From NCBI GenBank assembly GCA_002300355.1, contig NSGV01000003.1:434001-498000 (forward strand): 64,000 nt of DNA, in the 5' to 3' direction. The position numbers and the translations under genes are program-made. Shown here one piece after another: positions 61,454 to 64,000 of this stretch; within the stretch, counting starts at the first letter, position 1; every line of letters begins with the position of its first letter. This DNA comes from Streptomyces sp. TLI_235 (GTDB lineage Bacteria > Actinomycetota > Actinomycetes > Streptomycetales > Streptomycetaceae). A model generated the notes under the pieces. The model was given only the letters and a program-made list of their open reading frames with translations, was not told where the DNA came from and did no database searches.

Positions 61454-61963
61454 TCAGCGCCCCGTCCGGGTCGCGGAGGACGTCGAGGGCGGCAGGTCCT
61501 CGCCGCAGAAGACGCAGACGAAGTCCTCCTCCCGCACGATGTTGAGCTCCTGGCAGGAGCGGCAGCGGCGGAAGACCACCTCATGGGTGAAGCCGGACGG
61601 GCGCTGGACCCTGATCCGGTCCAGGGCCTCGGCCACGGTCGGCCATGAGATGACGTCCGGGCAGTATCCGGTCGACTGGTTGCTGACCTCCTCGACCTCC
61701 CACCGCCCGGACTCCTCACGGAAGCTCATCTCACCGGCGCTCAGCACCTCTTCGCCGCCGGCGCACACCACGTGCTCGCTGCGGCGCGCGGCCAGTCGCA
61801 ACACCCCGCCGGCATCGACGACGAACGTGAACGGCTCGGTCAACTCATCCGGGGTCAGCGCGGAGGCCCACTCGACGAAGTCCGCCGACGATCGCATGCT
61901 CCGACCCTCACCACCCGCCCGGACGAGCTCCTTCAACTCAGCCGGACCCACATACCGATACAT
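61454..61963 (-). CDS. Conserved unknown protein with a CxxC-type zinc knuckle
   Basis: About 170 residues from ATG 61963 (GTG 61981 is an alternative). MYRYVGPAELKELVRAGGEG and SRWEV-like central part lead to EVSNQSTGYCPDVISWPTVA and the cysteine cluster FRRCRSCQELNIVREEDFVC with VFCGED. Proteins of this kind are widespread in Streptomyces with no known role. The last 15 residues (PSTSSATRTGR) look shifted relative to what would be expected, so the C-terminus may be altered. Confidence 0.65.
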   Translation of the reverse strand: MYRYVGPAELKELVRAGGEGRSMRSSADFVEWASALTPDELTEPFTFVVDAGGVLRLAARRSEHVVCAGGEEVLSAGEMSFREESGRWEVEEVSNQSTGYCPDVISWPTVAEALDRIRVQRPSGFTHEVVFRRCRSCQELNIVREEDFVCVFCGEDLPPSTSSATRTGR

Positions 61964-62015
61964 CCGTCCCCGCGTCGTCACGCTCACCAACCTAGCCCCT
62001 CACACAGCCAGGACC

Positions 62016-62051
62016 TGGGGAATTACCTGACCACAGCCCTTGGGGAATTAC
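62016..62051. repeat. Direct repeat of TGGGGAATTAC
   Basis: The 11-mer occurs at 62016-62026 and 62041-62051, 25 bases apart, just left of the ISL3 transposase. It could mark the IS boundary. Confidence 0.6.
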
Positions 62052-63720
62052 GGGCTCTGGCGCTGATCTTGTGACGGTGTCGGTTCAGGGCGTGAGTAGT
62101 ACGCGCTTGCGGAGGAAGTCGAGGTTGGCTCGTCCGTATCCTTGCCTTTTGAATAGTTTTGTCCTTGTGACGTGTCCTTCGACCTGGCCTGAGCTCCATG
62201 AGGTGGACAGTCCGGCGGTGACGGCGTCGATGTCGCGGCTCAGTCCGTTGACCAGGGAGTGCAGGGCGGGCAGGTCGTCGGCGAGGACCCGCTCCATCCA
62301 GGAGAGCAGTTGATCGCCCCGCAGGTCACGCATCATGGCGGCGAAGTCGCGGACGTGCCGGGTGACAGCGTCGAGCTCGGGACAGCCGACCCGGACCTCC
62401 TTGAGATCGGTGGCTTCATCGGCTGTCAGGTGTCCGGGATCGGTCATGATCCAGCGGACGATGCGGCGCGGCCGCGGAGCCGGACGAGGCACCGGCGGCG
62501 CGGCGATGGCGGCCTTGAGCGGGCGGAGGTAGCGGCGGACGGTCTGGATGCTCCCGACGAAGCCCGAGGTGGCGATCTCCTTGTGGAGCTGGGTGCTGTC
62601 GTGGCAGCCCTCGTTCCAGCGCTGGTTGAGGTAGGGCTTGTACTCGTCCAGGATGGTGGACCGGTTCGTCGCTTTGACCAGCAGCTCGTCGATGCTGCCG
62701 GCCCGGGCGAAGCGGCGCACGGTGGACCGGTCCAGACGCAGTGTCCGGCAGATCTCCTCCAGCGTGCTGCCGTCGTCCAGGAGCTGTCGCACGGCGGTGT
62801 AGCGTTCCCTGGTCCGGGTAACCAGTCGGCGGTCTCGTCCGCAGACGTCCAGCATCGCGGCGGCCGGTTCCGGTGGCGTCAGCCAGATGTCGTCGCTCGT
62901 CGGCGGGGCGGCCGGTTCGCTGTTCTCGAACGCGGCCCGGACGCAGGCGTAGTGGGTGGAGACGGTCTTCTCCACGGCCTCGCCGAGGTTGTGCCACAAG
63001 TGCCAGACATCGGCGACCTGCTGAGCCTGCGGGGCGCCGACGCGGGCGCCCTCGGCGTAGGCCCCGGCGCGATCCCGGCAGATGATCTCTACTTCCGGAT
63101 GGTCCTTCAGCCAGGCGGCCAGCGGCTCGGCGTCCCGTCCGGGCAGGACGTCCACGGGGCACCGTCTTTCCAGGTCCACCAGGATCGTGGCGTACGAGTC
63201 GCCCTTGCGCAGCGCGAAATCATCGACACCAAGCACCCGGATCTTCCCGACGGGATCTTCCGGTGCGGCGCGGACCAGGCGTAACAGGGTGTCCTTGGCC
63301 ACGGGCAGGCCCAGCGCCCCGGCCAGCCGGGCGCCCGCACGGCCGGCCAGCACGAGTGCAATCGAGGTCAACTGCCGGCGAACCTGCGGCGTGTAGCGGG
63401 CATGCGGGCTCGTCAGCCCGGCGATCTGCTCGGCGAAGGTCACCGCCCGGCAGGCCGGGTTCTCGCACTTGAACCGCCGCACCAGCAGCTCGATCACCAC
63501 GCTGGTGCCGCCGACCGTGGCATCCGAGAGCCGGCGCGTGTACCGGCCGTGCACCCGGGCCGACGCACTACCGCAGTGCGGACAGTCCGCCCCCACGGTG
63601 CGGGCCCGCGCATGCATCGTGACCATGCCGACCGCAGCCCGATCGACCAACTCCACCACGACACCGGCCAGATGAGGGAACAGGACCCCGAAACTCCGCG
63701 AAGAACACCCGGGCCATGAT
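62041..63720 (-). mobile_element. ISL3-family insertion sequence (ends not resolved)
   Basis: One intact ISL3 transposase with about 45 bases on the left and 60 on the right. Likely imperfect ends are GGCGCTGATCTTG on the left (about 62059) and GGCTGTGATCATG on the complement at the right (about 63715-63727). A target duplication was not identified. Confidence 0.55.
62085..63659 (-). CDS. ISL3-family transposase, complete
   Basis: A 524-residue transposase. The zinc-binding N-terminus (DCPHCGSASARVHGRY; CENPACRAVTFAEQ), helix-turn-helix (YTPQVRRQLTSIALVLAGRA) and the DDE core (RVLGVDDFALRKGDSYATIL; IICRDRAGAYAEGARVGAPQ; SSGQVEGHVTRTKLFKRQGY with the Glu) are all present in one frame. GTG 63659 is the first good start; homologous residues (FGVLFPHLAGVV) lie just upstream, so a rarer start near 63690 is possible. 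It may be active. Confidence 0.88.
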   Translation of the reverse strand: MVELVDRAAVGMVTMHARARTVGADCPHCGSASARVHGRYTRRLSDATVGGTSVVIELLVRRFKCENPACRAVTFAEQIAGLTSPHARYTPQVRRQLTSIALVLAGRAGARLAGALGLPVAKDTLLRLVRAAPEDPVGKIRVLGVDDFALRKGDSYATILVDLERRCPVDVLPGRDAEPLAAWLKDHPEVEIICRDRAGAYAEGARVGAPQAQQVADVWHLWHNLGEAVEKTVSTHYACVRAAFENSEPAAPPTSDDIWLTPPEPAAAMLDVCGRDRRLVTRTRERYTAVRQLLDDGSTLEEICRTLRLDRSTVRRFARAGSIDELLVKATNRSTILDEYKPYLNQRWNEGCHDSTQLHKEIATSGFVGSIQTVRRYLRPLKAAIAAPPVPRPAPRPRRIVRWIMTDPGHLTADEATDLKEVRVGCPELDAVTRHVRDFAAMMRDLRGDQLLSWMERVLADDLPALHSLVNGLSRDIDAVTAGLSTSWSSGQVEGHVTRTKLFKRQGYGRANLDFLRKRVLLTP

Positions 63721-63772
63721 CACAGCCGCCACACATCGGGTCGCACGTGGGTGCACTGCTATCGTCCCCGGG

Positions 63773-64000
63773 GTGACTCGCGACGAAGAAATCCTGGACT
63801 CGATCCGGCGGGACCGCGATCTGGCAGCCGCGCTCTGGCGGGTTTGCGAATTTGACCTCTCGCGCAACGATCCGGGCGAGCCTGTCCGTCTCTCGTCCGG
63901 CGCAAGCCTGGAAGGCGTTGCAGGCGACTACACCGGCGGCACCTTCTTCCTCTGCGGCGACAGCAGCAGGGACCGCTCCGTGCTCTACGCCAGCTCGGAA
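63773..64000 (+). CDS. Unknown protein, 3' end beyond the window
   Basis: GTG 63773 (GGGG just upstream) opens TRDEEILDSIRRDRDLAAAL and WRVCEFDLSRNDPGEPVRLS, then GVAGDYTGGTFFLCGDSSRD, and continues to the right edge. It resembles the short SUKH/Imm-like 'vaGD.tGG.ff.cg....rpVlYa..eG' proteins seen in Streptomyces, so an immunity-type fold is possible. Only 76 codons are visible. Confidence 0.6.
   Translation, partial: MTRDEEILDSIRRDRDLAAALWRVCEFDLSRNDPGEPVRLSSGASLEGVAGDYTGGTFFLCGDSSRDRSVLYASSE

Noticed and set aside
58666..61719. A 1017-codon minus-strand open frame opposite the P-type ATPase
   Set aside because: Pure Arg/Pro/Gly-rich shadow of the ATPase; no start with a ribosome site and no recognisable motif.
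1..64000. CRISPR array
   Set aside because: No regularly spaced direct repeats of 25-40 bases and no cas-like proteins were seen.
1..64000. tRNA or rRNA genes
   Set aside because: No T-loop/acceptor pattern or rRNA-like stretch was noticed, but the scan was by eye and a covariance-model search would be decisive.

Overview
The window is very GC-rich with strong G/C at third codon positions. It carries ISL3-, IS5- and TnpB-type elements, a DUF6296 gene, many partner-switching (STAS, SpoIIE, RsbW-like) genes, and fragments of a Streptomyces-type telomere terminal protein (Tpg). This points to a linear-chromosome actinobacterium of the Streptomyces/Kitasatospora group; DUF6296 leans towards Kitasatospora. 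The mixture of intact genes, truncated genes and mobile elements fits a variable chromosomal arm. All assignments come from reading the translations; no database search was possible.

Layout. 0-3 kb: tail of an ECF sigma factor with a coupled CU044_5270-type membrane protein, a secreted I36-type inhibitor and a small membrane protein. 3-12.5 kb: an integrase relic, then a DNA repair and damage-tolerance group. This has a DnaE2-type polymerase coupled to a short, catalytically degenerate Y-family protein, a divergent AlkA-like glycosylase sharing the control region with a LexA-like box, a frameshifted SRAP protein and a LigC-type ligase. 12.7-14.7 kb: a degenerate TnpB-related gene overlapping a small HAD-like gene. 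14.8-22.4 kb: a secreted sulfatase-modifying-factor-fold protein, unknown genes, a truncated ISL3 transposase, broken MFS and flippase genes and a YihY protein. 22.5-25.8 kb: an intact glutamate-type ABC uptake operon (gluABCD order). 26-36 kb: hydrolase, an IS5-type element inside an RsbW-like gene, many gene fragments, a twice-frameshifted large catalase and a SecD-domain lipoprotein. 36.5-43.9 kb: a 62-bp perfect palindrome next to a CsbD fragment, cspA, an NTF2-like protein, STAS/DUF6296/winged-helix regulators, a Tpg C-terminal fragment and a Pit phosphate transporter with a coupled small membrane protein. 44.5-48.4 kb: two broken glycosyltransferases, an FMN reductase and a broken CYP152-like P450. 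48.5-57 kb: a set of envelope/stress-type genes (DUF6766, DUF3618, holin-like, YihY, PRC-barrel/DUF2382), several frameshifted. 57.4-61.2 kb: a very large P-type ATPase with an in-frame stop, cut off at its 3' end against a Tpg N-terminal fragment. 61.4-64 kb: a conserved unknown gene, a complete ISL3 transposase and the start of another gene.

Two themes stand out. First, the repair group is mostly intact and plausibly SOS-controlled. Second, around it lies a mosaic in which long genes with housekeeping-like roles are open over kilobases, while accessory genes carry single-base frameshifts, stops or truncations, often ending exactly against another truncated gene. That uneven distribution favours real gene decay and recombination over random sequencing error, although single-base errors cannot be excluded at individual sites.
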